DNA of 64,000 bases from Welwitschia mirabilis (lineage: Eukaryota > Gnetophyta > Gnetopsida > Welwitschiales). The stretch is taken from positions 57,839,473 through 57,903,472 of the forward strand of contig JBOZIK010000001.1 of NCBI GenBank assembly GCA_051453625.1. Direction: 5' to 3'. A program made the position numbers and the translations under genes. The notes below the pieces were generated by a model. That model saw only the letters and a program-made list of their open reading frames with translations. It searched no databases and was not told the DNA's origin. This document shows positions 13,655 through 26,480 of this stretch, in pieces (position 1 is the first letter of the stretch; the number at the start of each line of letters is the position of its first letter).

Positions 13655-16545
13655 AACTTATTAATATTTAGATAGTGGCTATTCTTGATACATGACAAGT
13701 GACAAATCATGATTTTAATACTTGAATGATTTTAATAAGGGAGAAGTAATATTTAGTGATAATGGAAAAGCTAAAATTAAAGGCATTGGAAGCATCGATG
13801 GAGGTAATATGCCTTAAACGAATGAAGTCTTATATGTGAATAGTCTTAAACATAATTGTCTTAATATTAGTTATATTTATGATAAAGTTTATAAATTTAT
13901 TTTTGATATTCAAAAATGTAAAGTTAGACATGATAGAATAAATAAAGATCTTCTTAAGGCAAATAGCATAAACAATGTTCACAGTATTGATTAACCTTCT
14001 TCTTTGTATTATTTTTCTCTTATATACCAATAAAAGTTATGATATTAATAGTTAGTACACATAAACTATGATTATTTTAAAATCATCATTAAAAAGGAAA
14101 TTATGAAAGGAAATCCTAAGATCAATTTTAATAAACATGGACTTAGTGGAACCTATCTAAACCAAAAGTCTAGGAGGAAAATGATATTTTTTGACTATGG
14201 TGGATGACCTCTCTAGATTCACTTGGACTTCTTTCATAAGAAACAAGGCTAAAACATTCAAAAGTTATGCTAAAATTTGTAATAAAATGTAAAATAAGAA
14301 GCAATATACTATTAAACAAATTAAAAGTGATCATGAAGGGAAATTTGAAAATTATTGTTTTGAGAAATATTGTGTGGAAATTGGTATATATTATTAATTT
14401 TTATCCCCAAATACTTCTCAACAAAATGGAATTATAGAAAGAAAAAATAGGTTCCTTTAAGAAATCACAAGAATAATGTTAAATAATAAGGAAGTACCTA
14501 AAACATTTTAGGCTAAATCAATAAATACTATATGCTACATTATCAATAGAGTTTATCCTAGATTGGGTATAGATAAAACCTCCTATGATATTTAAAAAGG
14601 AAGAAAGCCAAATGTATCATATTTTAAGGTTTTTGAAAGTAAATTTCTTGTCTTAAAAGATAGAAAACATTCGAGTAAATTTGAGTCTAAGACTAATAAA
14701 GCAATTTTTCTAGGATATTCAACTAGAAGTAGATCTTATTGAGTATCTAACAAATAAAGTCTAACATTGGAAGAATCCATAGATTTATAAATAGATGATT
14801 TTAGTACTAGACCTCTACTTTTGAGTGGTGAAGAAAATCCCACTTCAAATATCTCTATTACTAAAAAGTAATAAATGAAAAAAATAAAAAAAAATTAAGA
14901 TGTTGCCTTCAAAAAAGTTCAAAAAACTCAAAGATAACCCTCTTAAGTTAGGTTTTGATGATGTAAGCTCCAAAATACACATAAGAAACTCTCTTAAAAC
15001 ATTTTATGACCACATTTATTATGTAATTTAAATTGAAACCAAGAAGGATGAAGATGATAAAATTAATGAAGAATGAATTATGGCAATAAAAGAAAATTAC
15101 AATAATTTAAAAGAAATGATCTTTGAAAATTAGTAAAAAGACCAAAGGATTGAAATTTAATTAGAGGAAAATGTATTTTTAAGAATAAGTATGATAAATA
15201 CAATTATGTGATTAAGAACAAAGCTATATTAGTGATTCAACGATACAATCAGATTAAAGGAATAGATGTAAGAGACACATTTGCTCTTGTGGCAAGACTA
15301 GATAGTATTAGAATGTTTCTTTTCCTTTAAAAATTTTAAATATTTTCAAATGGATGTAAAAAGTGAATTTTTGAATGAAACACTTAATAAAGAAGGTTAT
15401 GTGGAGCAACCATAAGGATTCATAAATCCATTTAAACCAAACCATGTTTATAGAATTAAAAATGTGTTACATGATTTAAAATAGGCACCAAGGGCATGGT
15501 ATGAAAAACTAATAACATTTATTAAAGAAAATGGTTATACTCATAGAGAAATGGATAAAACTCTCTTTGTTAAGAATCCTAAGGAAGACTTTATTATCAT
15601 CTAGATCTATGTTTATGATATAATTTTTCAAATCTCCAAAGAGGATCTCTGAAAAGAGTTTGCTAATATTATAATAACACACTTTGATATGAGTATGTTT
15701 GGTGAGGTAAGCATGTTTCTTAGTTTACAAATTAAATAAACAAGACAAGGTATTTCATCTCTTAATCAAAATACTCAAAGGAATTAATTAAGTGTTTTGG
15801 GCTTGAAAATGAAAAATCAACTAACACTTCTATATCAACTTCATGTAAAGTCAATCTTAATGATCAAGGTAAGTTAATGGATTAAAAACTTTATAGAAGC
15901 ATGATAGGAAGCTTATTATATTTAATTGCTAGTAGGCCTAATATAATGTTTAGTATTGCTATGTATGTAAGATATTAGATTAAACCAAAGGAATCATACC
16001 TCCAAAATATTAAAAGAATCATAAGGTATATGGAAGTCACAAGTAACTATGGGCTATGGTATCCCACAGAAACTTCTTTTCAACTTGTAGGCTTTATTGA
16101 TGTAGAATGAAATGGTTGTAAAGATGATTATAAAAGCACCAGTAGAAATTATTTTATTCCAAGATCATAGTTAATAGGAAGGACAAGTAGGAAGAAAAAT
16201 TCTATTTCTCTTTTCATAGCATAAGTAGAACACATAGTAGTAAGAAGTTATTATACCCATCTTCTATAGATGAAAGGAATTCTTAAAGACTTTGGAGTTA
16301 AGTATAGTTAGATAATAATGTTATGTGATAATGTAACTATAATTAATATCTCAAAAAACCGTCTTTAGCATTCTCAGACTATACATATTAAACTTAAACA
16401 TCATTTTCTCAGAGATCAAGTAGAAAAGGTTAAAATTTCTTTGAATTTTATAAGCACTGATAAATAGCTAAATAATATTTTTAAAAAACCATAAATTTTG
16501 ATTAATTTTGAGTCTTTGTCATGAATTTGGGGATTCTTTCTATAT
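13655..16545 (+). pseudogene. Copia-1 pol (protease, integrase, RT, RNase H) remnant
   Basis: Protease: 'YLDSGYS' with the catalytic Asp codon at 13671. Integrase: about 14190-14480, 'VDDLSRFTWTSFIRNKAKTF', then 'IKSDHEGKFEN' and 'SQQNGIIERKNR'. RT: about 15210-15780, 'NQIKGIDVRDTFA', 'FQMDVKSEFLNET', 'APRAWYEKL'; the catalytic YVDD box reads 'YVYDIIF', so one catalytic Asp is lost. RNase H: about 15890-16490, 'YRSMIGSLLYLIASRPNIMF', 'STSRNYF', 'HIKLKHHFLRDQVEKVKIS'. More than a dozen in-frame stops and some frame changes make it non-functional. Known role of the family: processing, integration and reverse transcription of the element RNA. Confidence 0.85.
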
Positions 16546-16914
16546 CCTCTGATTAAAAGTAGGATGGTCAATTGATAATTTGGTCAAGTGGACTTAGAGA
16601 AGTTGGGTCAACTACAATGTTAACTAGTTACCTATACTTTTCCCAGGTAAAACTAAAAATTAGTCAAGTTAATTAAACTATAGTTTTAATTGATTTAATC
16701 TAGAACTATCTTATTCCTTAAAGAGTAGAGTAGACATATAGGACTAAGAATAAAATGAAGGTAGTGGACTTAATTTTTTCCTCAGATTCAATCTATTTTC
16801 TTCCCCTTATAAGATTCTTTTGGAATCCTACCTATCTCATTTCCATCTATCTTCTTGTCTCTTTTAGATCTTTTTAATTTTCTCTCTCTCGTTTAGTCTT
16901 TAGAAAGTGTCATG

Positions 16915-17870
16915 TCTTTCTATGATAGAAGAACCTTCAAGAAGAGCAAGATAAAAAGAGGCTACAAGAAAGGATCTAAGCTACTTCTACTTACAAATGT
17001 TAGATAAAGCCTTGGACATGTTTTTTAAGAAGTTTAAAAAGAAGCCTATCTGTCAAGAGAGGTCAGTAGCTTCAAGGGAACTCAGAGAACTTAAGAATGT
17101 GGTAAGATTACTTAATGATCTAAATATCTTCTATTTCCTTAAGGTTTTTGGGTCTCTATATGATTTTCTTACTTGCATGTTCTATTCTAATTCTTCTTAT
17201 AATGTAGATTCCTCTACCCTTTTGATGTTTAGTTTGGGGAAAAGAATAAGAGTTACCCCAGATTTAATAACCTTCCTCACAAATATTCCTAGAGGAAATT
17301 ATGAGAAGTTTTAGCCCTTAGATAAATCCATGAATGACAAGGTGAAAGTTACCTAGAAGATATATGGGAAATGTATTTGATGGAAAACAACCCTTCTCAC
17401 CTCTCATCTTATTTCCAAATATCATATTCTTCATATAGTTTTTACTTATAATTTTTTACCTCTTGTTAGTCATTGTGATGAAACCTCAAATTATCATGCT
17501 TATCTTCTATATTTGGTGGGAACATGTCACTTCATTAATGCTCTTATCATCATTCTTAAGAATATGGTCTCTCAATTAAAATGCTATAAGACTTGGGATC
17601 TTCCTTACTAAGTCTTGATTATAAATATCTATCACTACTTTAGGATCTAAATGTACCCCAAACTTAAAACCTTAACTCTCATGTCTTCTATTAGATATGC
17701 TACTCTATCCTGCATGCACATTTTATCTATCTCCAAAAAATCTTTTAAATCTCCTTCTATAAAGTATACCTCCTGTGAAGAGACTCTATCATATCTTAAA
17801 ACGCTAGATTTGCATACTTATCATATGAAAGAGGCACTTATTAGAGTAGGCACAAAACTGTAGATACTTC
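16915..17870 (+). pseudogene. Copia-1 env-like / plant transposon protein region
   Basis: A reading frame downstream of pol, before the 3' LTR. The open part 16997-17314 begins in a Lys/Phe-rich stretch ('MFFKKFKKKPICQERS') and ends in 'GKRIRVTPDLITFLTNIP', which resembles the conserved block of the 'putative plant transposon protein' domain found in env-like ORFs of Sireviruses and in many unclassified plant ORFs. After a stop the similarity resumes at about 17390-17870, a region rich in His, Leu and Ile, with an open piece at 17651-17863. The function of such regions is not established. There is no clear signal peptide or membrane anchor in what remains. Confidence 0.65.
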
Positions 17871-17984
17871 TAAGGAAGTTAATAGCTCTCAGTAGAAAGT
17901 AGCAGAAGAAGGAGAAGAAGATAACCCAAATTCTAAAGAATAATATAAGGAAGAAAAAAAGGAAGAATCAGACTAGTCTTCTTA

Positions 17985-17996
17985 TGGTTGTTGTTG

Positions 17997-18078
<82 letters not shown>

Positions 18079-18092
18079 GATGATGATGATGT
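17985..18092. repeat. (ATT)n trinucleotide microsatellite
   Basis: A (TTG)n tract leads into about 26 uninterrupted ATT units (18001-18079), then a short (ATG)n tract and further TTG units. It lies between the env-like region and the 3' LTR of Copia-1. Confidence 0.95.
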
Positions 18093-18559
18093 TTCTTGTT
18101 GTTGTTTTGTCTTCTTTGTCATTAATCTCAAAAGTAAGATAATAAGAGTATATGAAATTAGTCTATTTCAGACATAATAGCATGATTATATATCAATTGT
18201 ACTATTTACTCATGAATGACGTATTTCCTTTAGATTATTACTTCAAAAACTTGTTTAACTATTTATCTTTACAAAATCATTACAAATGCTTATTATATAT
18301 AAACATGTTATTAGTTAATAAAATTTTATGTTTTTATTATGGACATATTATGAGAGGGATTTTTTGTAATAAGCTTGAAAAGATAGTATATATAATCAAG
18401 TATAATTTGCCATCGATATTAAATGGGAATATTGTTAAGTTATTTTTACCATGTTGATGTCAAACTAACATATCTTATACGTTACAATTTTTGTAGACAA
18501 TAATAGTTCTTGTAGGTTAAAAGTAATCCAAAATTTTTTACTAGCTTAACTTAAACATG

Positions 18560-19602
18560 ATAAGTGATAAAATAAATAAGAAATTAACCAGATTCTAGAG
18601 GGGCTGAGTAGACATGTACCAAAATTTATCTGATCAATTTACCAAGGGATCGACTAAATCCCAAAGGGGTTGATTAGACTTGTGTAAAAAATTATTAGAT
18701 TAAATTATTAATGGGTCAATTAAATTTCATAGGAGTCAACTAGATCTATGCTAACAGGTCAAAAGGATTAAAAAGGGAATCTATTAGACCTAGATCATAT
18801 GTTGTTGACCAAATTCTAGATCGAGTCAACTAGACTAAGTGACGTAAAGAACTTAGATCAACCAGAAGAAAATGGGATCAATCAAATTCAATGATGACAG
18901 CTAATGAGGTTCACCAGATGCTTTAAGGATTTGACCAATCATGACAAAAATGGAACTTTTTATCTTATCTTCTAATTATTTTCTCCTTTTTCTTAACTTC
19001 TATAGTATCAAATTCATTTGTGAACCCTAAAAGCAATATATAAGTCATATAAATCAAAACCTTTAAATGGGCTTTCTTTGAACAGATAAAAAAGAAAAGG
19101 AACTCTTTTGTACTAGTAAGATATTGGTCAAATATACTACATTATACATACTTAGACTTATGAAATTTCTTTTAGATAGTATATTTCTAACTTTTTGTAC
19201 TTTAGATCTACTGGAATTAGTGCATTCCAGCATGCTATTATTACCAAAAAGCTTTATTTTATAAAGTTTAAGACTTAGTCTTGGAAAGTCCATTTCTAAA
19301 GATTATAAGTTAACCTAAAAAACCTAGAAAGAAAGAAAAAAGAATCTAAATTAGCTTAGGATTAAAGCTAACTAGTAAGAATGGAGTAGGAAGTTTTTCA
19401 AACCATTATAAATTGTTTGTTTGGTAAACCTATTTAGTATTTTGTATTTCAGTTATTTTCATATTCCTTTACTGAGTCTTATTTAACAATAGCTTAGTCC
19501 ATTGATTTAAAGGATCAAATATTTTTAGTGAATTTCCAAAGAGTAATACTTAAATTATAAATCCTATTTATTCAACTTCTTTTTAGGGTTCTAGATCTAA
19601 TA
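18560..19602 (+). repeat. Copia-1 3' LTR with GTCAAC/GTCGAC-rich U3
   Basis: The right part, 19035-19602, matches the 5' LTR; the end 'agggttctagatctaata' corresponds to 'agggttataaatctaaca' at 11763. Upstream, 18600-18900 carries many short units of the type 'gatcgacta', 'ggtcaattaa' and 'gagtcaactaga', as in the U3 of the solo LTR at 39341-40545. The left end is not determined. The final CA has decayed to TA. Confidence 0.65.
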
Positions 19603-22140
19603 ATTATGAGTATGAACAATCTTCATTATAAAAGGAGCAAAATGCATTAGCTCGTACTTTAGATGACAAATATTAAAGTAAAGATTACTAAGATAGAGCC
19701 AATAAATAAAGTTTTCATAAATTACATCAACTTAATTCATTACTATTTAGAGGATCCATTTATTTGTAGCTAAGTTTTTTCTCTTCAAGGAAGTAAGCAA
19801 CTATCTAACATGATCTTTGACATACTCAGTAAGAATCTTATTGCTATAGAAGAACAATTGAACTTGATAGGGTCCTTATTCTCTGATGTGGTATGTGAAG
19901 TTTTTCATTCTTATGTATCTCCTCCATAAAAAAGAAATAGTCTTATAACGACTCTCATCCATAAAAGACATCAGATCATGAAAAGCATAATACTTCATAG
20001 AAATAACAAAAGAATTCTAATTAGACTTAGATAAAAAAAAATCAAGTTTAGCATACTACTACTCTAAAGAAAAATAAATATTAGTGATTATGATGTTTAA
20101 GAAATGGTAATACCTTAAAATTGTGTTAAATACTTTAGATAAAATTAAATCTATAGCTAAGGCTAATTCAATTACTAAAATGTCTGTATCCTTTCATGAT
20201 AATTTAAATTTTGAGTTAAATGTAGTCTATCACAATCCTGACTTCATTGATATAAGTGAGTATATACCTCATGATAAGACCTAAATTGTTGACATGGGTA
20301 TTACTCATCATAGAATTATTATCATGATTATTTTGATGACTTTATTAAAATACCAAATCAGGTTTATTTGATAAATAGAACTCCAATTAGTGGAAGGCTA
20401 TGGTTAAGATATTCTTAACTTACATCACTCTTTCCATAGACTCTTTTTAATGTTTTTTATGTGCTTATTTGGGATTATATCTTTTATCATTTTCAAATCT
20501 ATTATAATAAGGTCATTTAATTTTCTATAACAAAATCATTGGTAGAGATCTTTTCTTATAATCAATAACTAGTTTTGAAAGTCTATATGAATGGAAAACT
20601 AGTTCATCTTCAAGGGTATGTAAAAACATAAGAGATCACTTGCATAGTTTTCCAAGAAAAAATCTCTCCCTCAGTATTGTGGCATGCTCGATTAAGATAT
20701 CCTACTCTTTATATGATGAATGAAATATGTGAGAATGGATATTGACTTCTTCCATTTATTCCATGGGATTTTTCTTACTGTAAAGCATGTATAATGGATA
20801 ATGCAATTACACAACAGTTTACACCAAATAAGTGACAACAATTTACACAAATAAGTGGCATATTGACCTAAATCTTCTACTTATTCATGTTGATCTATAT
20901 GAACCTATGCTAATTTCTACTCTCCAAAATGACTTTTATTATTTTATATGATTTATTAATAATTATTTCTGAATGAGTTGGGTATATTTTATCAAGCCAA
21001 AATTTCAAACCTTAAACATTTTTAAAAATTTTAAATGAAAAGTGAAAAAACAAGCTAATTGTCAAATTAAGGATCTTTACTTAGATAATGGTGATGAATA
21101 TACATGTACTAAGTTTAACAACTTTTTTTCTTATGAAGGAATTCATCATTTAATAACCTACCCTAAGACACCTCAATAAAATAACATTACTGAGTATTTT
21201 AATTACATAATCATACATATGACATGTTCCATGATGCATTTTAGTCACTATAAAAGTTATATCTGGGGTAAAGCAGTGAATACTATTATGCATCATAATA
21301 ACCACATTAGTTAATATACTAAAAAAGGAATATCTATAGTTAAGAAGTGATATGGGTATAAGACAAAGTTGTAGCACTTTCATGTTTTTAGTTGTAAGTG
21401 CTACATCCATATTCCATATGAACATCATGATAAATTTGGAGCACATTATTGTATCAGAATTTCTATGGAATATCTAATTGACCATCTAATTGACTAGAAG
21501 GGTTATGAAGTTTATCTTCTATAGCATTATAAGATCATTATTTCTCATTACATTATTTTTTCTAAGACTTTGAACAATGATTCTTAGCTTGTTCTTCAAA
21601 TCTTTATCCTTCTTCTAACTTAGTAATCATTTTGAATGATTAATGTTCTATAGTTAAGGAGGGAAATGTAACCACTAGTCTTGTTCTATCTTCTTCTATT
21701 GGTATAACTTCTTTATAACCTATAAGAATTGATCAATTTGTTTCTTTAATAATTCTTAATCATGGTTCTAGTGGTAATTTAGTAGATTATCCAACTAAAG
21801 AAGCTGAGACTACCAATAGGTATCATTGTAGTACTTGGTTATAGTTTACTCTTCAAGATGTTTGTGATGATGAAAATGGTAAAACTAGAATCAAATATAT
21901 CTTACATTCAACTCATGATGATTATGTTGATGAGCTTCATTTAATTTTTTTATGATAAGCCAATTTACTTGAAAGACATCATTCTACATAATCAGTGGGT
22001 CCAAGCCATCAAAGAAAGAATACCATGCTCATGTAGAAATTTGTACATAGAATTTCATCCATAAAATTAAGGAACTTACACAGCATGAAATCATTGCACT
22101 AGTGCATCGTTAAATTGTAGAACCAACAACTACTGCTCAA
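19603..22140 (+). mobile_element. Copia-2: degenerate Ty1/Copia remnant
   Basis: A second plus-strand Copia, of another lineage than Copia-1, starts next to its 3' LTR. At 20285-20310 the protease motif reads 'IVDMGITHH' (catalytic Asp codon at 20291). The family motif is D-[ST]-G, so the Thr has become Met, as expected for ACG to ATG. The gag-pre-integrase zinc region is at about 20660-20800 ('WHARLRYPTLYMMNEICENGY'). Integrase covers about 20940-21190. The first 600 bases may be gag but have no clear motif. From about 21640 to 22140 there may be a linker and a trace of RT start. LTRs were not found. Confidence 0.7.
20940..21190 (+). pseudogene. Copia-2 integrase core remnant
   Basis: Translation gives 'MSWVYFIKPKFQTLNIFKNF', then 'LDNGDEYTCTKFNNFF', 'EGIHH' and 'TPQ' followed by a stop where Copia integrases have TPQQNG. 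This is the D,D-35-E core of rve-type integrases, with the second Asp in 'LDNGDEY'. Several stops interrupt it. Confidence 0.8.
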
Positions 22141-25100
22141 ACAAAGATACCTAGTGAAGAAAAGTTCAAGTATTTCTAATCTAAGATTAGATTGAAGATA
22201 AGTTGAGTCAAACACATTTATTTCTTATACATCATGAGCTTTATTAAACTTCTAAGTCTTTAATTGAAACCACATCTAATCCTAGTACTATGGAATGTGT
22301 GATAAAAATATGTCCTAGTACTACAAGATGTCTAGTACATGTTTTTACCTAGCATTATGGGATGTGTAATGTGCATAACAAGCCTATCTTCTATAAAATT
22401 TATAGCAGTAGATTAACTGCTACTTTTATAAAGTAGTTTTCTCATATGAAAACTCATTTTTGGAGGTTTTATTATAGGCCACATTCATAAGGTATTCTTC
22501 TAAGTACTTTAGTTTTTCATTGGACAAGGGCATATTCCCACGTTGAGGGGAAAATTGCTAAGATGGTACACATCGTGGTCCTACTACAAGGGATACGTAA
22601 AAGTTGTGGTGATATGGTTATCTATTTAAATAAGGTCTTTGTTGAATAGTTAAAAGAGGAGAAATAAAATATATATTTTGGAAATCTTATGCTCTTGATT
22701 CTTGGACACTCTTGTTTCTTAATAATAAATACATAGTAAAGGATGATTAACTATTTGAGAAAGGCTATATCTTTAAGGAGAGTTATACATTAGAATAGAA
22801 ATTCATAAGTGACATCATGAGTAGAGAATTTACAACCATTATTACATAAGAACTCATTAAAAGATAAGCAAGGAATGAAGAAGATTTATAAATCTGAGCA
22901 TGATCTATTAGTAACTTTTATCAAGAGAACATTCAAGAAGAGCACATAATTGATCCATTATATGTCAAAGCTTTACCTAACTTTACACATTATCAAAAGC
23001 CAAACATTTTAGCATTATATTTATTTTTGAGCAAGACCAAAGCCTTAATGATGAAGGAAAAAACTTTCTTAAAGTTGAAACCATCCCCCAAGGATCTTGT
23101 CCATGATTCTTTTAATGAACATTTACCTTGTCTAATGGTTTCCAATTCATATTTATCTTTAACATACAATAATATCTTGAAATGAATGTTAATAAAGCAT
23201 ATACAAGACAAAAAATGGACCATTTCTAACTTTGAATGCATAAATTTACTACTTTTATTAATGTTATTTTTAATTTTATGAAATCGTGTATTAAAAAAAA
23301 CTACATGGATTTTCTTGAAACTTAAAATAATTTACATGATTTTAATGTCCATCAGTATATTACCTTAAAAAATCACTTTTAAACATTTTAGTTTCTTTTT
23401 ATTTTTTTAGATTGGATTTTTCTTCTAGATTAGATTTTAGATGGATAAGTTCATTTACAATAAAATCAATTTTACTAGATGGTGTAACTCTTATGGAAAC
23501 ACCAAGCATTATCATGTATATAATGATTGCCTTAAATCCTTTTACCTAGGAAATCCCAAGTTCCATCCATTTCATGGAATAAGCCATTACCATTTTAAGC
23601 CTTATCACCCATAACTTCCATCATGGAATTACCTCATAAGACACATAGACCATCCATCGTGCCCATCATACTATGCGTTTATGAGACTTATTAATCTTGG
23701 ATAGTGATTTTTTTTTACATATATACAAATAAGAGATGTTTGTTACTACATGGATTTGGTTGAGGTTCAATGAAATCTTACTTCTCAAGAAGAAGTTATT
23801 TTTATTTTTGAGTTCTTTTATGAAGGCTTGCATTCATCTAATGTCTCTAATTTGGAATTAAGAAAAGAAAAAGTCATTTTTCTACTTTCATGACATGTCT
23901 TTTTTTCAAGATTTTTTGGGGATAAGATATTTATTAATTAGGCTAATGTATTAATGACCCCTCTTATATGCATTAAAAATAATATATATGAGAATTCGAA
24001 TTAAAAGAAAAATAATATCTCTTCTTTAAAGGCATAATTTTATTCTTAATAAAGTTTTGTTGGGTTTAGTTAACTACATCAAGGCTTTAGACATGCATTG
24101 GTAATTTAGTAATCATTTCACCATGTGCAACATGTTTAACATTGTTGTAAGAAGGTGCTATAAGATTGAATGCTTAATTCAATCAAAGTTTTCAAGGATG
24201 TCACCCTTAAGATGGGATTAAAGATTTCCTAGGAATTTCTTGTCTTAACATCTATTACTTAAAATATTTTTATTACTCTTAAATTACATGAATTTACTNN
24301 NNNNNNNNNNNNNNNNNNNNNNNNNNNNNNNNNNNNNNNNNNNNNNNNNNNNNNNNNNNNNNNNNNNNNNNNNNNNNNNNNNNNNNNNNNNNNNNNNNTA
24401 TTTTTATTACTCTTAAATTACATGAATTTACTTTATTAATTCCTTATATTGTTTTAACTTATATTGATAATTAAATAATTTTTTTCTAATATATTAGTTT
24501 AGTTTTATAATCTCATTTATTTATAGCATGCACGGTAGAGTAATAGTTGTGTTTCATGTATTTCACCATCCCACACTACATTCATTCACCCTTCATATCT
24601 ATGAGAAAGCATAATTGAAGGAACATCTATGTTTTTTATTCTCTTTCATGAGTCATGTTAGGATCAAGTTGGTGTAAAAAACATCATTGAGATCTAACAA
24701 TTCTTAAGCTTTAATTTTCTTAAATTTTATTTATCTTGAGTCTTCTTGTCATTTCATCACTTCATCCATTATATTTTGTAACCACTACGTCATCATCTAT
24801 TTACCATTCTAAACCTAATAGAATCTACCACAAAAAGTTAGAGAGTCTATGCTATCATGATGCCTCACTAACATAGTTCTTAATTTTTATTCTATTCATT
24901 TTCTTCTCCTTCATATATCCTATTACTTTTATTCACAATGATCTTAGATCATTGACAAGTCATGATTTTTCATACAAGTATACTATAACTTCATTTTTAT
25001 CCTTTTTTATGTCATTTTGATACTTCTTATTTACCTTTATTTTTATCTTTTATCCATTTCTACCTCTTTTTCCTCTTAATGTTTTATCTTTTATTTCTTT

Positions 25101-25499
25101 CCATTTCTATCATCTATAATAGTTATTTGTAGAACCTCATTACTTAGCAAATTTCCATAGAATTCTCTTCCACTTCATGCACCTCTAAGATTTTTTGATT
25201 TCACTATAATATAGCTACATCTCTTTACATACTTTATTTTTTCTAGTAAAATAACTCATCATGAAAAATGAATTCTAAAAGTGTGACAACATGTTCTTAA
25301 ATATTGTATTAAAGTTTTTCAGCTTCTAGACTTTAAGGCTAAAGTTTAGTTTTGGTTCAGGGTATGACATCCATTTTTAAAGTTTTTTTTTTATATTTTG
25401 ATATCATATAATTTAAAACTTGGTTTAAAAGTTTCAAAAGATAATTATCTTCCATACTTAAGTATGTTTATTTAGAATTTTTAATATTAAATCATTCTT
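22141..25499. other. non-coding AT-rich stretch with one gap
   Basis: No protein family is recognised. Short frames (for example 22993-23241 minus) look like chance. The bases around 22300-22640 have short repeated phrases ('cctagtacta', 'gggatgtgtaatgtgc') and a 'tatttaaataagg' box that could belong to the missing LTR of Copia-2. A 100-N gap is at 24299-24398. Confidence 0.45.
24265..24432. other. probable false assembly gap
   Basis: 34 bases before the 100-N run (24265-24298) are identical to the 34 bases after it (24399-24432), as expected when two overlapping contig ends were not merged. Confidence 0.8.
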
Positions 25500-26480
25500 T
25501 TTTGTACTTTTTGCTAAGAGTCTGGCAAACGTTTGGTTAGGGGATATGTTAACACATAAAAATTAACATTAAAACCAAATATATTTGATTAATTAAGTTT
25601 AGGTAAAGATATTAAAATAGTTATTTTATAATAAAATTATGTCTTCTATCACTTTTAATAGGATTTGTGAACCTATGCACTTTTCCATAATAATTTCAAG
25701 TAATTTCGATGAATTATAGAAGACATACTAAAATTTGAAAATAATCAAATAGAAAACAATAGTGCCACAATCCTATCCATTGGTTCTATCATGTGGGTTA
25801 CTAGCACCACTAGTCCTTTGGAATAAAATGCATGTAAAGTTATGTTCTAGAACCTTTATGGAAAATTAATCACATTCTAGTTATGGAATTAATTAGTTAT
25901 CACATCAAAAATAACTAATAACTTCATTGACATGTGGTAAAGATACAAGGTGACATGTGGAAGTAACATGTAATAGTGACAAGTATGATGATGTTAGAGA
26001 TACATGGCAATTATACTAGAGGAAAAAAGAATCATAATCTAAAGGCCACATGTCAGACTTATCATAATCCCTTTCATAAGAATAAAAATATCATCCTTAA
26101 ATCTACATGATGAAAACTATAACCACCTATAATATAACCGCTCTAATTGTAACCATCACCTCTCACTATAAGCTAAAGGCTTCTAAGCATCTCCACCCTA
26201 CCCTCACTTATAAAAGGATCTTGATTTTTCATTTGTAAAAAGGATTTCTAGCATAGGTGAAATTCTTAGATTATAAAGTTGGCATGGTATTCTGAGCTAC
26301 CCCTTGGAAGTAAGCTAGCTTTAAGACTAGCTTTAAGGAGTTTGTACTTGCTTTGCATTCATCCTTTGATGTAATGTAACTTCTGATTTTTTATGAATGA
26401 TAGTTATTTATCATTTAATATTTAGTGTAAGTAACATCATAATTTTAATGATAAAGTGAAACTACATTATTAAGTTCTTT
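25500..26480 (+). repeat. candidate LTR with TATA box
   Basis: 'cacttataaaaggatc' at about 26204 is followed by 'catttgtaaaaagga' and, some 150 bases on, by 'gctttgcattcatcc...tgatgtaatgtaacttctg' and 'atgaatgatagtt'. This resembles the TATA-R-U5 order of Ty3/gypsy LTRs in plants, with short runs rich in 'ccacatgtc' and 'aaccatcacc' upstream. No partner LTR, PBS or coding remnant is visible, so both ends are open. Confidence 0.3.

Larger units (their letters stand above)
11190..19602 (+). mobile_element. Copia-1: degenerate Sirevirus-like Ty1/Copia retrotransposon
   Basis: Order on the plus strand: partial 5' LTR, initiator-tRNA-type PBS, gag, protease, integrase, RT, RNase H, an env-like region, a microsatellite and a 3' LTR. 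The order protease-integrase-RT-RNase H is that of Ty1/Copia. The extra env-like coding region after pol, together with 'SDHEGKFEN' and 'QQNGIIERKNR' in the integrase, points to the Sirevirus (SIRE/Maximus) group. All coding regions contain several in-frame stops and frame changes, so the element is dead. The 5' LTR appears cut off upstream of about 11190, because the U3 present in the 3' LTR has no counterpart there. Confidence 0.85.
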
